Assembly (NCBI RefSeq): GCF_001747895.1
Contig: NZ_LNNB01000010.1
Location: 1 to 63,952 of the forward strand
Length of the DNA stretch: 63,952 nucleotides
Direction: 5' to 3'
DNA from: Staphylococcus equorum
GTDB lineage: Bacteria; Bacillota; Bacilli; Staphylococcales; Staphylococcaceae
Below are positions 43,801 through 52,544 of this stretch, piece after piece. The notes below the pieces were generated by a model that made no database searches, was not told where the DNA came from, and was given only the letters and a program-made list of their open reading frames with translations. A program made the translations under genes and the position numbers. The first letter of the stretch is position 1. Each line of letters opens with the position of its first letter.

Positions 43801-45180
43801 ATGGAACAGTTAGAAGTATATAATCCAGCAACGAATGAAGTAGTTGAACGTTTAGATTACACGACGCATGAGGAGATTGATGCGCAGATAGGCCGCGCTC
43901 ATCAAGCCTTTCAAGAATGGAAAAATGTAGATGCACATGAACGTGCTGCTAAATTAAACCAATGGGCTACACTTATAGATGAACACCAAGATGAACTTGC
44001 ACGTCTGATCACACTTGAGGGTGGTAAACCTTTGGCTGAAGCTCAAGGGGAAGTAGCTTATGCAAATTCTTATGTGAAATGGTATGCGGAAGAAGCGAAA
44101 CGTGTCTATGGGCGTACAATTCCAGCTCATACACCTTCAAAGAAAATGGTTATAGATAAATTTCCAGTTGGTGTGGTTGGAGCAATTACACCTTGGAATT
44201 TTCCGGCAGCAATGATTACGCGTAAAATGGCACCAGCTTTAGCAGCAGGATGTACAATTATTTGTAAACCAGCAGTGAAGACACCATTAACTACAATCAA
44301 ATTAGTAGAACTTGCACATGAAGCGGGTATTCCGAAAGATGCGATATCTTATATTATTGCATCAGGTAAAGATGCTGGTGATATATTTACTGGGCATGAC
44401 CAAATTAATAAAATAACGTTTACTGGATCGACAGCTGTTGGTAAAACATTAATTGAACAATCAGCACAAACAGTTAAAAATGTAACAATGGAACTTGGAG
44501 GTCTTGCACCGTTTATTGTACATAATGATGCAGATATTGAAGCAGCCGTTGATGGGACGATTGCTTCTAAGTTCAGAAATGCTGGACAAACATGTATATG
44601 TGCAAACCGTATCTTTGTACATAAAGGTATAGCGGAACAATATACAGCAAGACTAACTGAAAAAGTACATGCACTCACAGTAGGTGATGGTTTAGAGGAG
44701 AAAGTTAAAATAGGTCCACTAATAGATCACAATGCTGTCGAGAAAGTGTTAACACATATTACGGATGCACAAGACAAAGGTGGTAAGTTATCTCGTAGTT
44801 TAGAAGAAATCCAAGCATTAGGTGGTAATTTCTTAAAACCAGTAGTAATTTCTAATGTAGATTTGAACATGAAAGTGATGCATGAAGAAACATTTGGACC
44901 TGTGGCACCAATCATGACGTATGAAGATTTAGATGAAGTGATAGACATTGCAAATGATACTGAATTTGGGTTGGCTTCATATTTCTTCACAAATAATTAT
45001 CGTACTGGATTGAAACTATTTAATGAATTAGAGTACGGCGTCATTGGATGGAACGACGGTGGTCCTTCTGCAGCACATGCACCTTTTGGTGGTTTGAAAG
45101 AAAGTGGCTATGGTCGAGAAGGCGGCACAGAAGGAATTGAACCATATTTAGAAACTAAATATCTATCAATAGAAACTTAG
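43801..45180 (+). CDS. gabD: Succinate-semialdehyde dehydrogenase
   Basis: A 459-residue aldehyde dehydrogenase with the general base E231 (MELGGLAP), the nucleophile C265 (GQTCICANR) and the cofactor loop TGSTAVGKTLIEQ. GQTCICANR in this context is typical of the NAD(P)+ succinate-semialdehyde dehydrogenases, and it directly follows gabT. The ATG at 43801 is eight bases after AAGGAG; a GTG at 43792 overlaps that site. It oxidises the GabT product to succinate for the TCA cycle. Confidence 0.9.
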   Translation: MEQLEVYNPATNEVVERLDYTTHEEIDAQIGRAHQAFQEWKNVDAHERAAKLNQWATLIDEHQDELARLITLEGGKPLAEAQGEVAYANSYVKWYAEEAKRVYGRTIPAHTPSKKMVIDKFPVGVVGAITPWNFPAAMITRKMAPALAAGCTIICKPAVKTPLTTIKLVELAHEAGIPKDAISYIIASGKDAGDIFTGHDQINKITFTGSTAVGKTLIEQSAQTVKNVTMELGGLAPFIVHNDADIEAAVDGTIASKFRNAGQTCICANRIFVHKGIAEQYTARLTEKVHALTVGDGLEEKVKIGPLIDHNAVEKVLTHITDAQDKGGKLSRSLEEIQALGGNFLKPVVISNVDLNMKVMHEETFGPVAPIMTYEDLDEVIDIANDTEFGLASYFFTNNYRTGLKLFNELEYGVIGWNDGGPSAAHAPFGGLKESGYGREGGTEGIEPYLETKYLSIET

Positions 45181-45345
45181 CAGATGAGTTTGATTTTCAA
45201 CAATTACAATATGAAATGATTTAAAAGTAAACAAAGTGCGGAAATAAAGTGATTGCAAGGTTGGAATTATCGTAATTAATTAGATGTTATTTCAGCCTTG
45301 ATATATCACTTTTTGAAATTTGATGAATGATATGGGGTATGTTCA

Positions 45346-46728
45346 ATGAAATCAGAATTTAATAAATCTATGAGTATTGTTGATGTCTTGTTTCTTGCTA
45401 TCGGCGCCATGCTTGGATGGGGATGGGTCGTATTATCAGGAGAATGGGTTTCAACAGCAGGTTTTGTAGGAAGTATTATTGCATTTTTAATAGGTGGATT
45501 TTTAGTTATCGTGATAGGACTTACATATGCAGAGTTAGCTGCAGCAATTCCTGAAACAGGGGGAGGATTTGTTTTTGTGAAAAAAGCATTTTCTCCGGGA
45601 ATTGCTTTTATATCCGGCTGGTCGGTACTTTTTGGCTATGTCTCTGTAATAACATTCGAAGCGGTTGCTTTGCCAACTGTGATAGATTATGTGATTCCGT
45701 TTCAGCATCAAGGGTTATTGTGGAATATCGCAGGATGGGATGTTTATCTAACATGGGTACTCATCGGTTCTGTAGGAAGTATCATCTTAACGTCACTTAA
45801 TTACTTCGGCGTTAAGCCAGCAGCGATTATGCAAACAGTATTTACAATATTTATCGTTGGAGTAGGGTTGCTACTTGTGTTTGGTGCAGGGTTTAATGGT
45901 AACTTTAATAATTTACAACCATTTGAAAATGGTGTTGGTGGTACAATGTCTGTCTTAATGATGATTCCCTTCTTGTTTGTGGGATTTGACGTCATACCGC
46001 AAATAGCTGAAGAAGTAAAAGCACCGGCTAAAAAAATTGGTGGTATTTTAATTTTTTCTATTATTGCGTCAGTCATATTTTATTTATTAATTGTTTTTGG
46101 CGTATCCACAGGATTATCTCCACAAGCATTGACGACAAGTAGCTTAGCAACAGCTGATGCGATGGTCAATTTATTCGGTCATAGTGGTTTCGGTATCTTA
46201 CTCGTGCTTGGTGGGGTAGCTGGTATAATTACGAGTTGGAATGCTTTCATTATTGGTGGTAGTAGAATCTTATATGCTATGGCAAAAAATAAGATGATTC
46301 CTCAATGGTTTGCTTTTATTCATCCGAAGTTTAAAACACCTACACACGGTATTTTATTCTTAGGTGTACTTGCATTTGTTGCACCATTATTAGGTAGACC
46401 AGCACTTCAGTGGATTGTTAATGCAGGTGGCATAGGTGTTATATTAGGTTATTTACTCGTGGCTATTTCATTCCTTAAGTTACGAAAAACACAGCCAGAG
46501 TTAGAACGCCCTTATCGTATTAAGAATGGTAAAGCAGTCGGCATAATTGCAATTGTATTAAGTGTGTTATTCTTAATCATATACCTTCCTGGCATGCCAT
46601 CATCATTGGCTTGGCCATCAGAATGGTTGATTGTCTTAGTTTGGTATTTCATTGCATTTGTGCTCTATTTTACGCAAAAGAAAAATGTTGTGAGTAGTGA
46701 GCAAGTACCAGTACAAGAAGATAGGTAA
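45346..46728 (+). CDS. APC-family amino acid (GABA?) permease
   Basis: A 460-residue transporter with about 12 membrane segments of the amino acid-polyamine-organocation superfamily: SIVDVLFLAIGAMLGWGWVV at helix 1, AAAIPETGGGFVFVKKAF in helix 2-3, and FVGFDVIPQIAEEVKAPAKK in helix 6. It is the last gene of the gabR-gabT-gabD cluster, after a 165-bp gap, and is therefore likely to import GABA or a related amino acid. The ribosome site is weak (ATATGGGGTATG), and the start could be debated by a few codons. Confidence 0.85.
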   Translation: MKSEFNKSMSIVDVLFLAIGAMLGWGWVVLSGEWVSTAGFVGSIIAFLIGGFLVIVIGLTYAELAAAIPETGGGFVFVKKAFSPGIAFISGWSVLFGYVSVITFEAVALPTVIDYVIPFQHQGLLWNIAGWDVYLTWVLIGSVGSIILTSLNYFGVKPAAIMQTVFTIFIVGVGLLLVFGAGFNGNFNNLQPFENGVGGTMSVLMMIPFLFVGFDVIPQIAEEVKAPAKKIGGILIFSIIASVIFYLLIVFGVSTGLSPQALTTSSLATADAMVNLFGHSGFGILLVLGGVAGIITSWNAFIIGGSRILYAMAKNKMIPQWFAFIHPKFKTPTHGILFLGVLAFVAPLLGRPALQWIVNAGGIGVILGYLLVAISFLKLRKTQPELERPYRIKNGKAVGIIAIVLSVLFLIIYLPGMPSSLAWPSEWLIVLVWYFIAFVLYFTQKKNVVSSEQVPVQEDR

Positions 46729-46757
46729 TATTATTTTAATATATGATAAATACAAAT

Positions 46758-46790
46758 AAGCAGCCCAAATTTTATATTTGGACTGCTTAT
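46758..46790 (+). terminator. Terminator after the permease gene
   Basis: AAGCAGCCCAAAT and ATTTGGACTGCTT pair over 12 of 13 bases. It is followed by ATTTGTGCACGC, which begins a fragment of the GC-rich repeat seen near 23.2 kb. Confidence 0.85.
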
Positions 46791-46841
46791 TTGTGCACGC
46801 TTTTCCCGTAAGATTTGGACAAAACCACTGCTATTTAAAAA

Positions 46842-47849
46842 TTAACTAGCGATATGGATAAGTTGATCCCCAGGTTTAATCCATTGCTTATTGAAACATA
46901 GTTTATAAAGTGAAAAACTGATTGCTGCAGGTAATAGGATGTGGAATACAAGGATTAACAACCAGACTTGCAGCGAACCGCCCATCGTATTGATTGTCAT
47001 AATTTGTCCGATGAATCCACTTGTTCCCATACCTGCACCAGCAGCATTATTCGTCATAGGGAACAATGTTGTCATGATAGGCGCAACAATTGCACTCGCA
47101 AGCGTTGGCGGTAAGAGTATCATAGGGTGCTTAATAATATTTGGAACTTGTAACATGCTTGTACCAATCCCCATAGATAATATACCTCCCCATCCATTGT
47201 CTTTAAAGCCATTGACTGCAAACCCAACCATTTGAGCTGCGCAACCAATCGTCGCTGCGCCAGCAGCTAAACCACTTAAATCAAGCATAAGCGCAAGTGC
47301 AGCACTAGAAATGGGTGCTGTTAAAGCTAAACCAAAGATGACTGCTACGAGAATCCCCATTATAAATGGTTGTTGGTCAGTAGCAGCGTTGATGATTTTG
47401 CCCAAGCCTGTCATAAATTGATTGAGCGCTGGACCAAAACTTTTCGCAATGAAACCCCCAATAATAATTGTTAGTAAGGGTGTTACAATAATATCGATTT
47501 TTGTTTTGCCTGCATATAATCTACTCAGTTCAACTACGATTAAAGTAGCAATATATGCCCCCACAGGACCACCTTCAAAAGTGGTATAGCCCAATGTTCC
47601 TACAATAACACATGAAAAAATAACGAGTGGTTTTGCACCTAATCCATATGCAATTGCAACACCTATCGCCGCACCTGTCACAGACATGGCGACCTTACCA
47701 ATTTCAGTTAAAAATGATAGATCTAATTGAGGCAGTAATGTTTGACTACCTATTGTATCCAAAATTAACCCGATAATTAATGACCCAAATAATCCTAAAG
47801 CCATAAAACTGAGTGCTTCTATGACCCACCTATGTAAATAATTCTTCAT
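46842..47849 (-). CDS. PfoR-like EIIC-type membrane protein
   Basis: A 335-residue membrane protein of about 8-10 helices, of the phosphotransferase EIIC_2 family that includes the clostridial toxin regulator PfoR. Segments such as GPVGAYIATLIVVELSRLYAG, PFIMGILVAVIFGLALTAPI and MTNNAAGAGMGTSGFIGQI are family-like. It has no IIA or IIB domain and no such gene is beside it. Either it borrows general PTS parts or it works as a transporter or sensor without phosphorylation. It is a single gene. Confidence 0.75.
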   Translation of the reverse strand: MKNYLHRWVIEALSFMALGLFGSLIIGLILDTIGSQTLLPQLDLSFLTEIGKVAMSVTGAAIGVAIAYGLGAKPLVIFSCVIVGTLGYTTFEGGPVGAYIATLIVVELSRLYAGKTKIDIIVTPLLTIIIGGFIAKSFGPALNQFMTGLGKIINAATDQQPFIMGILVAVIFGLALTAPISSAALALMLDLSGLAAGAATIGCAAQMVGFAVNGFKDNGWGGILSMGIGTSMLQVPNIIKHPMILLPPTLASAIVAPIMTTLFPMTNNAAGAGMGTSGFIGQIMTINTMGGSLQVWLLILVFHILLPAAISFSLYKLCFNKQWIKPGDQLIHIAS

Positions 47850-48045
47850 TTTAGTCCCCTTAATCTTTAAATAAAGTTATTTTATAAATTAAATTTAGTA
47901 TATAGATATTTTTCAATGATGGCTAGTATATTTTAAGAATTAGTTTATAGTCAATATATCTTAAAATTAAATAAATGAGATTATAAAAATTCAATTAGGT
48001 TATATAGTATAAATACAGGATGTATCAACGGTAAGGGGGATTAGA

Positions 48046-48609
48046 ATGTCGAAAATATATACGATAGGTCACGCGAATCACTCAGAACAACAATTTATAG
48101 ATATGCTTCAACAATTTAATATAGAGGTCATTGTGGATATACGTGCATTTAGAGGCAGTAAACGCAATCCTCAATTTAATGAAGACAATATAAGACAATG
48201 GCTTACTGAAGCAAATATTGAATATCAATATAATACGTTGTTAGGTGGTAGAAGAAAAGCCTCTGAAAGTGTAGGTAGAACAATAAATGAAGCTTGGAAT
48301 AATGAATCTTTCCATAATTATGCTGATTACACTTTGACAGCGGATTTTCAAGAAGGAATCAAAGCATTAGAAGTATTAGGACATTCAAAACGTGTAGCTT
48401 ACATGTGTTCTGAACCACATCCAGCGCGATGTCACAGATTAATTGTGAGTAATTGGCTAGCTGCTCACGAATGGTCTGTACATCATATTATGCTTGATAA
48501 CCAACAACAAATTATTCAGCAACAACACGAATTAGGACAATGGGGTGCTTTGCCTATTATAGAAGATGATGGATATATTGTTTATCCTGAAATTGAAAAA
48601 GGTAATTAG
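48046..48609 (+). CDS. DUF488 family protein
   Basis: A 187-residue soluble protein with the DUF488 pattern: YTIGHANHSEQQFIDMLQQF at the N-terminus, VDIRAFRGSKRNPQFNE, YNTLLGGRR and the cysteine motif YMCSEPHPARCHRLIVSNWL. The conserved Cys-x-Glu and Cys-His-Arg may bind metal or act in catalysis, but no activity is established that I can state. GGTAAGGGGGATTAG precedes the ATG. It is monocistronic. Confidence 0.85.
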   Translation: MSKIYTIGHANHSEQQFIDMLQQFNIEVIVDIRAFRGSKRNPQFNEDNIRQWLTEANIEYQYNTLLGGRRKASESVGRTINEAWNNESFHNYADYTLTADFQEGIKALEVLGHSKRVAYMCSEPHPARCHRLIVSNWLAAHEWSVHHIMLDNQQQIIQQQHELGQWGALPIIEDDGYIVYPEIEKGN

Positions 48610-48694
48610 GATGTTATTGCTTATTACATACCATAGGCACTTCTTGAACTTATAATCTCAAATCACCTCACATTTTAGTAAGAGTATGACATAA

Positions 48695-48736
48695 AAAAGC
48701 AGTTCTCTACATTTTGAGTAGAAAACTGCTTTTATT
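48695..48736. terminator. Terminator between DUF488 and aldolase genes
   Basis: AAAAGCAGTTCTCTAC and GTAGAAAACTGCTTTT form a stem with one mismatch, with A-rich left and T-rich right flanks. It can serve both convergent genes. Confidence 0.85.
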
Positions 48737-48809
48737 AGTTCACTGAGGTATTCAAATCTCAAGCGCTTTGCTTTTCCTGGGAAATAAATAATGTGTAGGA
48801 ATTATTTAT

Positions 48810-49700
48810 TTAGGCTTTATTGACTGAAGCGTCATAAATAGATTCGATTGTTTCACCTAAGATTTTATCAAATTCTTCATCTGATTGGTTTACATTTAAA
48901 TCATTAATAAGTGCACGAGAGAAGCTAGCAATTAAATCTTTGTTTTGTTTAAGGACTTCATTTGCATGTTCTCTACTGTATCCGCCTGATAGTGCAACAA
49001 CACGTACAACATTAGCATGGTCAATAAGTGTTTGATATTGGTTAGCTTTTGTAGGGATAGATAATTTTAACATTACAAGTTGATCGTCGTTTAATTTGTT
49101 TAGTTCTTCTAAGATTGAGTCAGTTAAATATGCTTCAATTTCTTCTTTGTTTTCAGCATTAATATTAACTTCTGGTTCAATGATTGGAACTAATCCAGCA
49201 GAGATAATTTGTTTAGCAACATCAAATTGTTGTTTTACAACTAAATCAATACCATCTTTGTTAAGTTCTAAAATATTAGAACGCATTTTTGTACCAAAAA
49301 TTTTGTGTTCGTTGGCACGACTTAATAAAGCATCTAAATCTGGCATAGGTTTCATTAATTGAACGCCATCTTTTTGTTCGTCTAAGCCTTTATCAACTTT
49401 TAAGAAGGGAACAACGCCTTTATCAGCTAAGTAATCTCCAGTATGTTTACCGTCTACTTCGCGATCCATCGTTTGTTCGAAAAGAATTGCACCAATAATT
49501 TTATCAGCGCTGAATGAAGGTGATGATACAATACGTGTACGCATGTCATGAACGAGTTTGAACATTTCATCTTCGCTATCGTATTGATCTTCAGTAACGC
49601 CGTAATCTTTAAGCGCTTTTGGTGTACTACCACCACTTTGATCTAATGCAGCAATGAAACCTTTACCATTTTTCACTTTATCAAATTGTTCTTTATTCAT
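48810..49700 (-). CDS. fdaB: Class I fructose-bisphosphate aldolase
   Basis: A 296-residue Schiff-base aldolase that splits fructose-1,6-bisphosphate in glycolysis and gluconeogenesis. It has [20 protein letters not shown] (14-33), the substrate loop [32 protein letters not shown], the lysine-bearing [13 protein letters not shown] and [17 protein letters not shown]. The ATG at 49700 lies after AAGGAGTGG; the longer frame to 49766 runs through its promoter region. Length equals the staphylococcal class I enzyme. It is a single gene. Confidence 0.93.
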   Translation of the reverse strand: MNKEQFDKVKNGKGFIAALDQSGGSTPKALKDYGVTEDQYDSEDEMFKLVHDMRTRIVSSPSFSADKIIGAILFEQTMDREVDGKHTGDYLADKGVVPFLKVDKGLDEQKDGVQLMKPMPDLDALLSRANEHKIFGTKMRSNILELNKDGIDLVVKQQFDVAKQIISAGLVPIIEPEVNINAENKEEIEAYLTDSILEELNKLNDDQLVMLKLSIPTKANQYQTLIDHANVVRVVALSGGYSREHANEVLKQNKDLIASFSRALINDLNVNQSDEEFDKILGETIESIYDASVNKA

Positions 49701-49827
49701 TCTTACCACTCCTTTTACTGTATTCTCTTTTAGTATGATAAAAATTGAAGCATAACGCAAGTTCAAGGCACTTAAGATATTAAAATATAATAAATATTCT
49801 ATCTAATATAAAAAAATGTACATTAAA

Positions 49828-50553
49828 CTAGGGCATAGGTTTAGTGACTGATATTAAAAATATAGGTGTTGGATTATAAAAAGCATCTTGTTCTTTATAT
49901 ATTCGAGTATATACGCCAGTATCAAGATGAATGGCCTCATATCCTAGTTGTTTTAAGATATTCATGTCATATTGTGGTCTTGATTGGTGGTTAATGGGGA
50001 TGCTTTGTTTGATGGCTTCGCTTTCCTGCAACATTTCATCTCCCAGTGTATTATGTGCGTGATCCGTTGAGATATCTCCGTAATTAATAAAGGAATCTTT
50101 GCCATAGTTCCCATCTATATTAATAAGATGACCATTTGGTTTTAACACACGTAACCACTCTTTGTAAGTAGCTTGTGTGTGGGGCAATAACCATGTCACA
50201 TTTCGAGCGATAACGACATCAAAAGTTTCATTTTCATAATTTAGGTGTTCTGCATCCATGACTTTAAATTGTATACTTTGATTTAATTGTTGTGCATTCT
50301 GTTTTGCAGATTGAATCATATCAGGAGCAAGATCAATACCTGAAACTTCAGCACCTTGTTGCGCACATAGGATTGCTAGAAAACCAGCACCTGTACCTAT
50401 GTCTAAGACTTTTAAACCATCTTTTAATGGAATAATTGATTCTATTTCTTTCAGCCAAGCTTTTGCATGACTACTTTCTAATTCTGCCTGTTTATCTTTA
50501 CTAAAAGACTCGGCACGCTTATCCCAATAATTTACAATTTGTTTTTTATCCAT
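49828..50553 (-). CDS. Class I SAM-dependent methyltransferase
   Basis: A 241-residue methyltransferase with motif I VLDIGTGAGFLAILCAQQG (about 51-69), GIDLAPDMIQSAKQNA (motif II), MDAEHLNYENETFDVVIARN (motif III/IV) and a small C-terminal domain. This resembles UbiE/YrrT-type small-molecule methyltransferases; the substrate is not evident. The ATG at 50553 is nine bases after AAAGAGG; the longer frame to 50574 runs through that site. It is divergent from the Fur-boxed lipoprotein gene, with 260 bp between starts. Confidence 0.87.
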   Translation of the reverse strand: MDKKQIVNYWDKRAESFSKDKQAELESSHAKAWLKEIESIIPLKDGLKVLDIGTGAGFLAILCAQQGAEVSGIDLAPDMIQSAKQNAQQLNQSIQFKVMDAEHLNYENETFDVVIARNVTWLLPHTQATYKEWLRVLKPNGHLINIDGNYGKDSFINYGDISTDHAHNTLGDEMLQESEAIKQSIPINHQSRPQYDMNILKQLGYEAIHLDTGVYTRIYKEQDAFYNPTPIFLISVTKPMP

Positions 50554-50646
50554 TTTTAAAACCTCTTTATTCAATACTTTAGTATTCCTTCTATATTATA
50601 GAATACTTTTCACTAAAAGTAAGATAATTCAAAAATATATTGAAAT

Positions 50647-50661
50647 TGATTATCATTATCA
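50647..50661. promoter_or_regulatory. Fur box
   Basis: TGATTATCATTATCA matches the 7-1-7 Fur consensus TGATAATNATTATCA with one mismatch. It lies 150 bp upstream of the siderophore-binding lipoprotein gene and could also touch the divergent methyltransferase gene. Confidence 0.7.
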
Positions 50662-50813
50662 CTAAAATGGTTTATAAATAGGGAAATATGCATAAATATA
50701 AACTTCTAATGGTATTGGAGGTAATTAATCAAGTTTTGAGGGTGTATATAGCTCTAGGTCTTACAAACTAAACGACTTAGTTTAGAAAAATGGATATGAA
50801 CAGGAGATCAGCA

Positions 50814-51947
50814 ATGAATAGAAAATATAGTATCCTAGCTGGGATTGTATTGTCAGCTACATTACTTACTGCATGCAGTTCAAACAGTACAACGAGTAAT
50901 TCAGAAGATAAAGAATTAACGAAAGAGGAAAAGCTTGTTACGGATCAAACCAATCGTGAAGTGAAGGTTGAAAAAGATCCAGATAGTATTGTAGTAGGCG
51001 GCATACTGCCTTATTTCTCTGCTTGGTTTGTAGGGACGAATTCTACTAAAGAAATTAAGGGATTACATCCTAATGCCTATAATGCTGCAGAAAATTCAAT
51101 GCTAGCTAAAATATCACCTGATGTTAAAAAAGCATCTACTGAATTTGTGAAAAATGGTGATATAAATATAGAAGAATTATCTAAAATCAATCCAGATGTC
51201 TACTTTGAACTTGCATCTGAAGAGAAAACCTTAGATAAAGTTGCAGAAAGTGGTATACCTACAATTGGTCTTGAAACTGTAAATGATGAAGATGACGATC
51301 CATTGACTACATTTAATAGCTGGTTGGAAGTAACTTCAGACATCAAAGGTGGTAAAACAAGTGAGAGAACTGATAAGTTTATGCAAGAGGGCGAAAAATC
51401 TCAAAAAATGATTGATGAAAGCTTGAAAGACACAAAAAAATCAGAGAAACCCAAAGTTTTATTTCTACATCAGCACACAGATAATTCTATCGTTGTAGCT
51501 GGATCAAATTTCCATAGTGAAAAATGGATTAAAGCAACGGGTGGCATTGATGTAGTTGGAGAAGATGGCGTAGAGGGACAAAAAGAAGTTAATATGGAAC
51601 AAATTTATAAATGGAATCCGGATAAAATTTACATTACGAATTTCACTGAAACACAACCAGAAGATTTAATTGAAAATAAAACAGATGGCCAAGATTGGAG
51701 CCAAGTGAAAGCAGTGAAAGATAAAGAGGTCTATAAAGTACCGTTAGGTATTTATCGTTGGTTCCCACCAAATGGCGATGCCCCATTAATGTTGAAATGG
51801 ATGGCACAACATAACCATCCAGATAAATTTAAATATAATATGAAAGATGAAATTAAAACATATTATCAAAAATTTTATGATTATGAATTATCGGACAAAG
51901 ATGTAGAATCAATCTTACATCCATCATCTGATGCTGCAAAATATTAA
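50814..51947 (+). CDS. Iron-siderophore ABC transporter lipoprotein (orphan)
   Basis: A 377-residue substrate-binding lipoprotein with a signal peptide and lipobox LLTACSS (mature Cys at about residue 20), then a two-lobed periplasmic-binding fold of the iron-siderophore class: IEELSKINPDVYFELAS, KVLFLHQHTDNSIVVAG, and YKWNPDKIYITNF. The ATG at 50814 is seven bases after AGGAG; an upstream frame from 50790 lacks a ribosome site. No permease or ATPase gene is adjacent. It presumably shares a membrane complex encoded elsewhere. The Fur box implies iron-repressed expression. Confidence 0.85.
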   Translation: MNRKYSILAGIVLSATLLTACSSNSTTSNSEDKELTKEEKLVTDQTNREVKVEKDPDSIVVGGILPYFSAWFVGTNSTKEIKGLHPNAYNAAENSMLAKISPDVKKASTEFVKNGDINIEELSKINPDVYFELASEEKTLDKVAESGIPTIGLETVNDEDDDPLTTFNSWLEVTSDIKGGKTSERTDKFMQEGEKSQKMIDESLKDTKKSEKPKVLFLHQHTDNSIVVAGSNFHSEKWIKATGGIDVVGEDGVEGQKEVNMEQIYKWNPDKIYITNFTETQPEDLIENKTDGQDWSQVKAVKDKEVYKVPLGIYRWFPPNGDAPLMLKWMAQHNHPDKFKYNMKDEIKTYYQKFYDYELSDKDVESILHPSSDAAKY

Positions 51948-52008
51948 TATTCGATAACAGTAAATGCAATATAAGATGGCAAAAGCAAAATTATAAAAAT
52001 AGATTATG

Positions 52009-52047
52009 AGTGTCGACAAAATCTCTGACTTTGTTGGCACTTTTTTG
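52009..52047 (+). terminator. Terminator after the lipoprotein gene
   Basis: AGTGTCGACAAA and TTTGTTGGCACT pair over 10 of 12 positions, followed by a run of six T. Confidence 0.85.
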
Positions 52048-52289
52048 TGCACACTTACCTCTCCTTTTTTAGTTTTAAACGCCATTAATTTAAACTCGAA
52101 GTTAGTTTAATCTGAAGCAATTTCAAGGCATTTATATTTATAATTATTTTATGCTTTTTAGTAATATTAACAAAAAGCAAGAAATGTAAAAATTAAACGA
52201 AATATTTTTTAAAAAACACCGAATACATAAAGAAAATAAAAAAATAAAACAGAATATATATTCATCTTTATTGTATAAAAATACAGTTA

Positions 52290-52300
52290 GTTAAGTTTGT
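52290..52300. promoter_or_regulatory. GTTAAGTTTGT half-type site upstream of cudT
   Basis: This 11-mer occurs here and, inverted, as ACAAACTTAAC at 55154-55164 before cudA. It shares the GTTAA word with the adjacent 18-bp palindrome and is probably a second regulator contact. Confidence 0.45.
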
Positions 52301-52316
52301 AAGATTCATTAATTTC

Positions 52317-52334
52317 GTTAAGTTTAAACTTAAC
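52317..52334. promoter_or_regulatory. 18-bp palindrome, candidate CudC operator of cudT
   Basis: GTTAAGTTTAAACTTAAC is a perfect palindrome about 210 bp before cudT. The same GTTAA-N8-TTAAC layout occurs before cudA (55138-55155). Confidence 0.65.
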
Positions 52335-52544
52335 ACTGTGATTGTAGCGATTTCCGTATTCAAATTAATTGTTGTTTTTATATAATTATTCATCTTTTAC
52401 AAATAACTCATTTGAATGCAATTTGCATTATTATTTAAAATTCGTTAGGCTCATGTTTGTGAATAATTAAATAGTTCTTGCTAATTCATTAAATTTATTA
52501 GCGGTAATTTTACATACAAATCTACTATGAGGGGTGTTCAACAA

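Larger units (their letters stand above)
51948..52544. other. Gene-free AT-rich region before cudT
   Basis: Nearly 600 bp holds only the terminator at 52009, a fragment resembling the GC-rich repeat (TTGTGCACACTTACC near 52046) and the CudC-like operator sites at 52290-52334. No credible open frame is seen. Confidence 0.7.

Noticed and set aside
48774..48787. cre-like sequence near CAAGCGCTTTGC
   Set aside because: It mismatches the consensus at several positions and lies at the 3' end of the aldolase gene, not at a promoter.
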